A DNA stretch of 64,000 nt from Cladocopium goreaui (taxonomy: Eukaryota > Sar > Dinophyceae > Suessiales > Symbiodiniaceae): the NCBI GenBank assembly GCA_947184155.2, contig CAMXCT020003779.1:1004165-1068164 (forward strand), written 5' to 3'. Under the pieces are notes generated by a model, which was not told where the DNA came from, searched no databases, and saw only the letters and a list, made by a program, of their open reading frames with translations. This document shows, one piece after another, positions 22,312-31,993 of the stretch; positions within the stretch are counted from its first letter, which is position 1, and the number at the start of each line of letters is the position of its first letter. The translations under genes were made by a program, and so were the position numbers.

Positions 22312-23921
22312 CTAGCTGTAGATTTCCGACAGCGAACGTTTGACCCGCTGGACACCCGGTACTCTGGCTTGAGCCTTTGGCTTTCTGTTGCGACACGGGT
22401 GCCGGGACGAACCTGTTTTATCTTTGGCCTTGGCTTTCTTCTTGCTACCGCTCCTTCTACGTGCAACTTTTTGTCCAGCACCCTCTGCGAGAATTAAACG
22501 CGCAGCTTTCCATTGAAAGATCAAAGGGCCAGAGCTATGGTCTACAACTGCAGACTGAGCAACTTTCTTGTTTGAAGTCAACGACATGGCTAACATCATA
22601 GCTAATCCAACAGCCCGCAGATGCATGCCATTGCCAGCCATGGCGTGCAAAGCGGACACTCCAACTGCCCGAGAAGAGCACACTTTGGCTGGCAAGCCGA
22701 GGAGCTTCAACTTCTCTGCCGCCGAAAGCAGGCGTCTAGTGCCACTAGAAACCAGCAGAAGCTTGGAACTGGTTGTCAAACAGGGTACAAATCCCCATCC
22801 AACAGGCATGCGGTCATAGGATTGAGACACATCCAGCACGCATGGAAATTGCTTGCCTCGATTGGCAGCTAGCACCATTTCAACCGCGCTACTTTCCCGG
22901 GGTGTCAAGAACCCGCATGCAGAACCAGAACTGTATGCTGAAGGTGGGAGGCCCAATCCCGGTCGAGCCTCATTGTGCTTCTTCACCCATTTTGCTCCAT
23001 ACCGACTTGCAGATCCTGAACGTGTTGCCTGGGATGCTGGGGCGACTGCCCCTGCATCCAAATAATCTGTCAACTGATTTGCCGGCAAGGATTGCCTGAT
23101 TTCGACCATAGTCTCTGCAAAAAACTTGGCAATGACACCTTTTTCAGAGGTGAGTGCCGCATCTCTGCGAACCATTACAAAATAGATCCGGGGACGTCTA
23201 TGAGGCTCCTGCAATGCCACGGAAGGACATAGAGGAAGCACGCAAAGCAAATAGTCATCCAGCAGGCCAAAGCGTTTGAAGCTTGCCAGAAGCTGACGTT
23301 TGTAATTCATAATGCCGCCGACATTCTCCAAGACAATCCAATCAGGTCGAAGGTGACCAGCTGTTTTCAGGACAGCAAAGAAAACCTTTGCTCTAGGGTC
23401 TCTGAAAGCTCGTCGGACTGTCGATTGCCTGCTGTATGGCTGGCATGGAAATCCAGCCACATAGCCGGTGACATTCTGAGGGAGCGAGGACACGGGCCGA
23501 GCCAGGATGTCCTCAAAGATCACGTTAGCTCGACCGTTCTCTTTCAGCCACTTGCGGACAGATGGATTGCTGTCACTGGCAAACCTTGCCAGGGCTGTGC
23601 GGCACAGAAGCTTACACACCAAAGAAATAGTGATATGAATTGGAACACGCTTGTTTCTGAAATGCAGAAAAATACATAGGCTAAGACAAGATACGGCTGT
23701 TCAAAGGGTATCTCGCATGCTTCGGCTGCAAAAGCTGGGGTATCCAAGCCGCTACAGTCTGTGGCTATCTTCTGCGTGAAGGAAGAAGTCAAGTAAGGCG
23801 TCTGGCCTAAGTTGTGTGGAAGCCATCTGGCACTAGATCGCAGAACAGCTGCTCGCAGCAACCTACACCGGCCATCCGGCGGACCGGTCATTGCCAGTTC
23901 CAGTACTAAGCCAGAGATCAT
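22312..23921 (-). CDS. C5-cytosine DNA methyltransferase, split by one intron
   Basis: It transfers a methyl group from S-adenosylmethionine to carbon 5 of cytosine. Exon 1 (from the first Met at 23921, possibly from further upstream, to 23695) ends with motif I: A-T-D-C-S-G-L-D-T-P. Exon 2 (23584-22312) holds motif IV with the catalytic Cys (G-F-P-C-Q-P-Y-S), motif VI (L-E-N-V-G-G), motif VIII (R-R-P-R-I-Y-F-V) and motif X-like A-G-N-G-M. A Lys/Arg-rich tail follows. Removing the 110-bp GT-AG intron (23585-23694) gives F-E-Q-P-F-A-S-D-S-N-P, which lines up residue for residue with F-E-H-V-F-S-C-D-N-D-P of the second methyltransferase in this window. The spliced frame from Met 23921 is 499 aa. 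An in-frame stop and a CAG acceptor lie just upstream of that Met, so it may be an internal exon of a larger gene with the HMG-box kinase. All core motifs are intact. Confidence 0.85.
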
Positions 23922-24364
23922 TGCGCGAGGAAAACTTTTGGAGTTTGCTTCTGTGAATTACCTCGGTGATTTTTGAAAGACAACCAGGTAATTTTTCTGA
24001 TACATTAATCACCCGAATTCATTCCATATCGAAAAGTGAAAAGGTACGAACTTGTTCCAATTTCTGGGCAACATGTACCTCGCAGACTTTTGAAAGATCA
24101 AGAGGTAATCCACTATCACAGAACGGAACCAGGCCCCACGGCACCTCTCGGATGCTCTGGGCCTTTTGTGAGACATCACGCAGGGCAAAAAGAAATGGAT
24201 TACAAGAACCTTGGAATGCAATTGACAACTAGGATTTCTAAACTGCTGACACGAATCAACTTTTCACGCTATTCCCAAAGCATGTCACATCTGGCCACAA
24301 AGAGAATGCTTTCCCAAGCCTTCTCTGAAATCCTGGTGAAACAAAATTACATGTTCTCAAGTAT

Positions 24365-25858
24365 CTACGCAGGCAAGGTGCGGTGTGCTGGCGCAGCTGC
24401 GCAAGCTGAACGAATCCGGTCCTTCCACAACCCTGCCTCTGACAAACGGCAAGAAAGAATTTCCTGGGGAGTCGGCGCCTTCGCCCGGGCCATCGGCAGA
24501 GGCATTGTGCGGACTTTTGTGACCTGCACGTCTTGACACAACATGCACCATTGGCTCACTGAGTCCTTGATGCTACCCAGCTTGCCCAATGGCCTGAAGA
24601 GGTTCTTTCCGACGCATGCCTCGTACAAGGTGGATCCGGCTGAAAAGATGTCAATGGCCGGCGTCAACAGGGAGCGATCAACCTCATTCACATAGAGCTC
24701 TGGGGGCCTGTAGCCCTCGGTCACGTACATGGAATAGTGTGTGACCTTTTTGTCGCGGAAAGATGTGAACTCCATGAGGCCACAGTCTGTCAGCTTCAAC
24801 GAACGTGTCTCTGACAGCCACAGGAGGTTCCCGGGCTTGATGTCCAGGTGACAAATGTGTCTCGAATGCAGCAGTCTCAAGGCACAGGACAGCTGGCATG
24901 CAAGGAGCTCCATCCTTTCATCTTTGAACAAGTCACATGTCTTGAGAATCTTGTCGAGGGATTGGCCCCCGTGTTCCATAGAATACCATGGGCAAGGCTC
25001 TGCTGCAGGGTCAGATGCAAAGACCGAACAGAAGTAGGTGTGATAGCGATCCCCCAATTCGGACACAAGCAGTTTCAACCAATCCGTTTCTCGCAGCATG
25101 TTTGTCTGACCATGGCGGCCACTGAAGAGCTTCAGCACCACAATTTTCCCTGTGCTTTTGCAAAAGGCTTCATAAGCCTTTCCGTAGGAGCCCTCTCCTA
25201 GTTTTTGCTGCAGCCTAAATGCACCCTGCAAAGCGACAGGTACCTGCTGTGAGTACAGGGGAGCCTTAGCCTCGTCAGTTTGACATGGCATCTGTGGAAG
25301 CTGCTTGCAAAACACACCAGCTGTGGACATCGCAATGTGCTGCTGGCGAACTTCCTCAGCACTTCTGTCTCGATAGGAAGCTTTCTTAGCAGCAGTCAAA
25401 CTCTTCCACTGCGCGGAGACTCTCTTCATTTCTCGCGCATGATCATCTTTTGTGCCCTGACCTTTCTTCAACTTGTAATTTTCAGACAAAAAGATTGCAA
25501 ACGGACGCCTTGCTTTGGGGCAAAGTCCGTCTTTAAGGGCGGCTTTCCTGAGGCCTGGCTGAAATCTCACCGCTGGCTTCGGCAGCTTGGTCTTGCAGGT
25601 GAGCCGATGGGTGACAACCATTTCCCACAAACCTCGAAGGGAAATAACCGCAGCTGCTCACCTGCTTCCAAACCTATACTTGCCAAATGTGAACCTGTAC
25701 AGGACAAAACCCTTGAGCCAGCCGCAATGCTGCCCTGGCACATGGACATTTCCGTGGTATGTTCAAAGCACAGATGCAAGCCACACGACATATCACGAGA
25801 TTGCAACTTTGAAGCAAAATTCATTCTCTCCAGCAGGTCACAGTCTTGCTCGGAGGAA
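24365..25858 (-). CDS. HMG-box plus protein-kinase protein
   Basis: A 5' exon (about 25858-25662, donor CAG|GTGAGC) is followed by a long exon ending near 24365. That frame holds an HMG box at about residues 40-98 (K-A-R-R-P-F-A-I-F-L-S-E-N-Y-K ... S-A-Q-W-K-S-L-T-A-A-K-K), a DNA-binding fold. A protein kinase domain begins near residue 140: the glycine loop G-E-G-S-Y-G, Lys in V-V-L-K-L-F, the catalytic loop H-L-D-I-K-P-G-N, the Mg-binding motif changed from D-F-G to D-C-G, P-P-E in place of A-P-E, and D-I-F-S-A-G. The catalytic Asp, Asn and Lys are present, so activity is possible. The end of the kinase domain is missing from this exon and may be encoded in the exon annotated as methyltransferase N-terminus. 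It is first in the minus-strand block. The start codon is uncertain. Confidence 0.7.
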
Positions 25859-25875
25859 AAATGCCACCATCCATC

Positions 25876-26153
25876 TGATGATGCTGATAATGATAACCGT
25901 GATGCTGATGATGCTGACGATGATGATGGTGATGATGGTGATGATGGTGATGAGGGCGATGATGACGATGACTGCTGACGAGGACGAGGGCTAGGATTGT
26001 GATGATGATGATGATGGTGATGATGAAGAGAAGAAGAACAAGAAGATGATGATTCAATGATTGCGATGGTGACGATAATGAAGGAGAAAATGATGGAGAT
26101 TGTGATCATGATGATGATGATGATGATGATGATGATGCTGTAGATGATGTGGA

Positions 26154-26185
<32 letters not shown>

Positions 26186-26252
26186 ATGATGATGATGATG
26201 ATGGAAAAATGGTGGTGGGGGTAACGATGATGGCCGATGAGGGCGAGGACAT

Positions 26253-26293
<41 letters not shown>

Positions 26294-26398
26294 GTGATGG
26301 TGATGGTGATGGTGATGATGATGATGGTGATGAAAATGCAGATCAATATGATGAAAAAGATCATGGTGATGCTGCGGTTGATGTGGATGTTGGTGATG

Positions 26399-26430
<32 letters not shown>

Positions 26431-26825
26431 GCTGATGATGATGATGATAATAACGACAGTGATGATGATGATGGTGATGCTGAGGATGATGTGGATGTTG
26501 GCCATTGATGATGATGATGATGATGAAGAAGAAGAAGATGATGATCATTAAAATGGTGATGGTAACAATGATGGCTGAAGAGGACAGGGACGATGGCGAT
26601 TGTGATGGTGATGATGATGAAGAATATGATGAGGATGAGAAGTACGATTATGATGGTGATGATGATGATGATGCTGATGATGCTGATGACAATGTGAATG
26701 CCGATATGGGTGACAATGGTGCTGATATTGATGTTGATGCTGGTGTTGGTGTTGTGATGGTCATGATGATGATGATGGTGATGATGATGGTGCTGGTGAT
26801 GATGACGACGACGACGATGTCAAAG
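25876..26825. repeat. About 950-bp GAT-type trinucleotide repeat
   Basis: Imperfect (GAT)n, mixed with GGT, GCT and GAC triplets, is kept almost in register over 950 bp. It leaves open frames of Asp, Met, His or Ile runs on both strands; these are not genes. The plus strand is purine/T and very poor in C. It lies directly upstream (minus sense) of the HMG-box kinase gene. Confidence 0.95.
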
Positions 26826-26848
26826 GCACCAAGTGCCCTTAGAGGTAT

Positions 26849-28822
26849 CTACATCTTTGCACTTAAGCACTGGCAAATAAACATGCGTGCGAGGTAACCT
26901 TCGGACGGTCTGTTAAAATGCCACATGCCCCATCCCTTGCCACAAGGATCAATGTGTTTTAGAAATTCCTGTTTTGCCTCGGTTTCGGCACCTTGCGCGG
27001 CCAAGTTCATGTTTGCCCGCAGCGCATCACATTGGTTCACCCTTCAGACTTTCCTGGAATGTTGTCTTTGACTTGCGCTTAGGTGTTGTGAATTCTCTGA
27101 GCGAAGGCCAACAGTGCTAGCTTACATCCAGGTTGAAGCATGTGTTTGTGTCCAACTTCAAACGAACGTTAACATGCCCCACCCCACCTTAGCCCAACCC
27201 ACCCAACTCAACCCACCGCAGCTACATAGCATGAACAAAGTGTTCAACTTGAAACGGACCTTAATATGCACCACCCGATCCCACCTGACCAGCCTAGCAT
27301 TCCATACGTCGTAAACTTCAGATACACATTTTCAGATGCCCCGCCCCACCATCAGCGTAGCATGCAGCATGTGCTACATGTACAACTTCACGTGGCAAGC
27401 ATCACGTCTTTATTCCGCCCCGCCCCAGCGCTAGCAAAAACATGATGCGGATTGTGATCGCATGGTGGTGATGAGGATGATGGCGGTGAGAAAACCACTT
27501 CTGAGGCATCAAGGGCTGGCAGGGTGAAAGCTCTGGAGCCTTGGCTTCCTGCAACGACAGAGTATTGTTGCAGGCACACTTGGAGAAGGCATCTGCGAAG
27601 GCTACCTGTAAAAAAGGTTTCGCACAAAAATCTCAAAAGGCAAACCAGGTGTCGCTACACACAAATTCACGGGCTCTGTCACAGCCTACGACAAACTAGC
27701 TTCCATCCGTCGAAAAAATATGTTCGCTCTTGAGTTTAGGTCAGTGTGGCAAGCACATGATACCAACTCTGTGTATCCTGCGCCTACAAAAATGACGCAG
27801 CATAGACTCAAGGCAACCTGGCCAGGTAAAAGGGCCGAAGGTTCAGAGGCAGGATGGGTCCATGTAGGCAAAGTTTGAATCGAAACATAGCTAACCCCAA
27901 CTACAACTGCAACATGCTTGCAGAAAGAAAATCACAGGCCTTTCTGACCGACACATAATCGTTTCACGTTGTCTGTTAGGTTTGACACATTCCTGCAGCC
28001 GTTCTTCAGCCTTGAACTTTGTTCATTCTTCAAAAAGACAGTGACTGATCCCAACTCCGATGCAAGCAGTGCCCTTGCAGCAAGACGCCCCGAACAACAA
28101 TGTCAGTTCCTCCGTCTTGAAAAAGTGAGACTGTTACATAGTTCGTATTCTCTCCTGTACAAAGACTGCTTCTAGAATTGTATAAGAGGGCTCGCCCCTC
28201 AGTCACACCAGGCCCAAGAAAAACCACATCATCGCATGGCGGCAGTGCTTGGGGCAAGTCGCATCAGGCTGTAAAGTCACTTCCATTGAACGCATAAACA
28301 TCCAGGACCAAACCAACAACCACCATCCATCTATTCCACTGCCCAGGCCTTGTTGCTATGAATCTGGTTATGCCCGCAGGGCCACAGCGGTCTGACATCT
28401 GCGGAAGGAAATGGGAATGCAAAAACGAAAACGGTTTGCATGCGTAGAATTTATGATCTCTCATTGCATCAAAATCAATATGGCACAACTGCATGCCCAC
28501 AACGTTCTCCTACCGACTCGAAAACTTTGCGCACTCAGGTTTGACACTGCTGTCATTTCCAATGTAGCTCAACCGCAAGAAATATGGCAACGTGTCAGTG
28601 AAAATCAACAGAACTATTTTCCGACTAGGTGTCCTACCAAAGCCTAACAACATCTCTGTCGAAAGGAAGCTGAGGACGACATCAAGTAAAGAATCGCACC
28701 AGGCGGCATCAAAAACATCACGCCAAACATCAAGCAACTTGACACTTCCAGGCAAGCCTGTCCATCTAGTCGCCGGCCCAGCTTTTAGTCTGGATACTAT
28801 GCTTCGAAAAAAGAGAGGTTAA
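26849..28822 (-). CDS. Scattered exons of an unrecognised gene
   Basis: Coding-like minus-strand pieces: about 28800-28510 (contains V-K-L-L-D-V-W-R-D-V-F-D-A-A-W and I-V-L-L-I-F-T-D-T-L-P-Y-F-L-R), about 28430-28264 (contains N-R-W-M-V-V-V-G-L-V-L-D-V-Y-A-F), about 28250-28035 (contains N-Y-V-T-V-S-L-F-Q-D-G-G), about 27620-27470, and about 27030-26895 (contains G-K-G-W-G-M-W-H-F-N-R-P). The last precedes the HMG-box kinase and might be one of its upstream exons, with the GAT repeat in an intron. No domain is recognised and joins are unresolved. Confidence 0.35.
27110..27400. other. Short degenerate duplication, no gene
   Basis: The phrases CATG...CAACTTCAAACGAACGTTAACATGCCCC and CAACTTGAAACGGACCTTAATATGC (shown with gaps) repeat about every 90 bp near 27150, 27240 and 27310, with CCCACC-rich tails. 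It appears to be a decayed tandem repeat. Confidence 0.4.
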
Positions 28823-29089
28823 TTCCGGCCCCCAAGTCTTCAGGAAAGCTGTCTACATTCATCGACATCTATAGCAACACCGTTGAATATAATATAACCA
28901 AAAAACAAATACATATAAGAATAAATTTAGATACATGCAAATATGATTAGGTGTATATCTATTTATCAATCGATCGGTCTTTGTATCTACCTTTCTTTCT
29001 GTCCTTCTATCTGCCTGAAAGGACACCAAATAGAGATATATATATATATGTGTGTGTAATATCTCAATAAGTATGTATCTATATACATA

Positions 29090-30260
29090 CCAAGTCAGTT
29101 TGTTCGCTCGTTCGTTCTTTAGTTGGTTGGTTGGTTACTTTGTTTGGTAGTGATTGAGCTTTACTCAGCTAACTAGTGAATTAGTCTGTTACTGAATTTG
29201 TTGGTTAGTTACTCTGGGTTCTTTGTTTAGCTCCTTAGTTCGATCCTTCGTTAGGTAGTTCCTTCGTCCGTTACTTCGTTAGTTACTCAATCAGTGAGGG
29301 GGTTAGTCAATTATATAATTAGCCAGTTTGTCAGTTAGTTCCTTAGTCAGAAGTTCGTCATTAGTCATTCTTTAGCTATCTATTAGTTAGTGAGTTAATT
29401 ACTTAGTCATTAGGTTGTGAGTTAGTCCGTTAGTCCATTAGTCAGTTAGTTAGTTAGCTAGTTAGTTAGTTAGTTAGCTAGTTCGTTCATGCGTCAACTA
29501 TTTTCGGGCCACTATATTTTGTTAATCACCTATTCCTTGAGTCAGCGAGTTACTTAAAAATTGTTAAGTAGTCTGTTCATGAAACAGATTGAAATAGTTA
29601 AATGTTTTTTGGTTAGTTAGTGAGTTGGCAAGCCGGTCAGTCAGCCACTCCGCAAGTCAGTCAATCAGTTACTTAGTTTTCTCTGTCACTCAGTCAATAA
29701 GCTGGTGCGTAGATAAATCAGTTGGCTGGTTGTTAGTTCGATATGTACTTGATAAGTTACATATTTGAATCTGCTAGTTTTTTTGTTAGGAAGCTAGCTC
29801 GTTATTTGCATAGTTAGTTTGTTTTTAATCAATTCGTCAGTTCGTCAGTTAGCTCCTTCATTAATTTGTTAATTAGTTAGTAAGTGGGTGAGTGGGTGAG
29901 TGAGGTAGTTAAGTAGTTAAATAGTTAGTTGGCTGCTTGGTCAGTTAGCCAATTGGTTTGTTAGATAGCGGCCTCGCTTCTTGGTTGGCTGATGATTCGG
30001 TGAGCTACTTTATTGGCTAGTCGGTTGGTTAGTTAGTTTGCTAGTAGGTTCTTTTTCCCCGATTAGGTACGGGTTTAATTGGGTGGTTCTTTGGCTATTC
30101 ATTTGTTGGTTCGTGAGTTGTTTAGTTCGTTAGTTATTTAGAGAATTAGTTAGGTACTTAGTTGGGTGCTTTTTTAGGTACTTAGGTAGTTAGTAAAGTA
30201 GTTAGATAGGTAGATAGTTAGTTTGCTAGTTGGTTGGTTGGTTGGCGAGTTCATGAGCTA
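29090..30260. repeat. 1.2-kb degenerate GTTA/GTTN tetranucleotide repeat
   Basis: The plus strand is dominated by GTTAGTTA-, GTTCGTTC- and GTTGGTTG-type tetramers broken by point changes and small insertions. The clearest run is 29440-29485. The tract has stops in every frame and no coding. It sits between AT microsatellites at 29040 and 30260. Confidence 0.85.
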
Positions 30261-30385
30261 GTTAATATATATATATATATAGACATGAATATACAAATAA
30301 ACATATACATGTAGACACAATATATACAAATAAATACCATGACTATATATATATATATATACATACATATATATATATATATGGG
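30260..30385. repeat. AT microsatellites
   Basis: Two or three (TA)n runs with CATACA interruptions separate the GTTA-rich tract from the GGTATG repeat. Confidence 0.85.
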
Positions 30386-30619
30386 TATGTCTCAAAATGA
30401 GGAGTGCGGCCCGGGAAGTTTGACTAGGGGGTATGATTCGTGGGTATGATTCGGGGTATGGTTCGGGGTATGGTTCGGGGGTATGGTTCGCGGCCCTTTA
30501 TGTACCTATACTTAGTCCCAAAATCCCAAAAACATCAGAATGTTGCTAATTAATGCTATCTATATCATGCATGGAGTATATGGGTCTCAATGGCCCTGGG
30601 ATCGATTTTGCGTGCAATG

Positions 30620-30805
30620 GTGCTAGTGAAGGGTGTGCTGCACGCTGCAGGGTGCAGCTGTTAGAGTGGCGTGTCCGCTCTGGAGCTGGCTGGTGGTGCT
30701 GCTGCAGGGTGCTGCTTCAAGGTGCTGCAGTCAAAGTGGTGTGTGCGCTTTGGAGTTGGCATGTTGGTGCCATCGCAGGATGCCACTGCAGGGTGCCGTT
30801 CCCGG
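30620..30805. repeat. Degenerate repeat around CTGCAGGGTGC
   Basis: About three imperfect units of roughly 60-75 bp contain CTGCAGGGTGC and GTGTGCGCTTTGGAG or GTGTCCGCTCTGGAG. The overlapping short frames are Cys/Val-rich and not gene-like. Confidence 0.65.
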
Positions 30806-31074
30806 ATTTTTCTCAGAAGCAGCAGGAGGCGTAGTGTAGCCCGTGGCGAATGGTTGCAAAGAAAAAGATTTATGCTCACAAAACACAAGTTCTGATCTTG
30901 CAAATGTACCAAGGTTCAGAATTGGGAAGTTTGAGGTATGATTCGGGTATGATTCGGGTATGATTCGGGGTATGGTTCGGGAACCCATGTTTTTTTGGAA
31001 TTCAGGAAGCTTTGTTGCTTGAGTCTCTTTTTCCCACCGTCAACCTACCACAACTGCTACTTAATAGCAGACAA

Positions 31075-31215
31075 CACAGCAAGCAGCCAGCCACGCAGCC
31101 AGCCAGCCGCAACTAGCCAGCCCTATAGCCAGCCACCCAACCAGCAGCAGCAATTGCCATAGCCACCTAGCCTAGCCAGCCACGCAGCCAGCCACCTAGC
31201 CAGCCAGCCAGCCTC
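31075..31215. repeat. CAGC-based minisatellite
   Basis: Runs of CAGCCAGCCA with CGCAGCCAGCCACC variants over about 140 bp. No gene is seen. Confidence 0.8.
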
Positions 31216-31993
31216 ACCACTCATGTCGTGAAGGTATGTGAAGGCAGCCAGGGATCATCGGATCTGGCCAACACTTGTCAATTGGCTTGTCACGTCCATT
31301 AAAACTAGTGAGGCCATGCAATCCCAAACGATCCCAAAAGAAACATTCATAATCGTGATTTTTGGGGGTATGATTCGCAGGTATGATTCGGGGTATGGTT
31401 CGGGGTATGATTCGTGGGTATGGTTCGCAGAACTCGAACTTCCCACCCTTACTAAAATCTGCACACCTGAAAAAAAGACACAGCCATATATATATATATA
31501 CACACATATATAAATATATATATATACACATGTAAATATCCGTGTGCGAAATTACAATTGTACACAACCGAAGTAACAGTATCTCTTTCACTGGCTGTTC
31601 AGCTGCAGAGGGAGTCGCACAGGACGGGAAAGGCTAAAGCAATGAATGTTTTGGTGTTTTGGCACAGAAACGGACGGCATCGCCTGCTGGCGCTGTCCAT
31701 CTTGATGCTGTGCACAGGGTTTGGCAGACACTACCGCCTTCCCAAGGGTGTAGGCAATCAAAATCCTTCCTGCCAATTAAGCAACACATCTTGATTTATG
31801 TGTGCCGGCGTCCGCTTGCCAGAGCACAATTGAGCTAATTGGAAAAAGACCACATGGCCAATGCCAACATAACCCCCATGAATCCACTGTGCCAGAACAC
31901 GCATCTGTCACGGTCAAATGAAAAGGAAAGTCAACACGCACTGTTCGCACAAGTCTGTCCCTAGCATCAATCTAGAAGTACCACAATTGAAAT

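Larger units (their letters stand above)
11719..25858 (-). mobile_element. Candidate large transposon-like gene module
   Basis: Four coding units lie head to tail on the minus strand, separated by roughly 170-450 bp (between 17.6 and 16.7 kb the gap is larger and repetitive): HMG-box kinase, C5-cytosine methyltransferase, zinc-finger hAT-like transposase, and putative AdoMet methyltransferase. A transposase next to a DNA methyltransferase and a DNA-binding kinase suggests one mobile unit. It is known that dinoflagellate retrotransposons have taken up cytosine methyltransferases, but no reverse transcriptase is visible here. No terminal inverted repeats or target-site duplication were found, so the limits given are only those of the genes. 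Chance adjacency of host genes remains possible. Confidence 0.35.
30420..31435. repeat. Three clusters of a GGTATGRTTCGGG repeat
   Basis: A 12-13-bp unit, GGTATGATTCGGG or GGTATGGTTCGGG, is tandem at about 30428-30490, 30934-30982 and 31365-31432. Each cluster lies close to a GGGAAGTT motif or its complement, so the clusters may mark copies of one longer repeat. The Ile-Pro-Arg frames on the minus strand come from it. Confidence 0.8.

Noticed and set aside
25821-26897. Long Asp, Met, His and Ile-rich frames
   Set aside because: Products of the GAT trinucleotide repeat read in different frames; no domain or exon context.
11719-28822. Terminal inverted repeats bounding the transposon-like module
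   Set aside because: Comparing the flanks near 9-11.7 kb and 26-29 kb by eye gave no convincing matching ends, so none is claimed.
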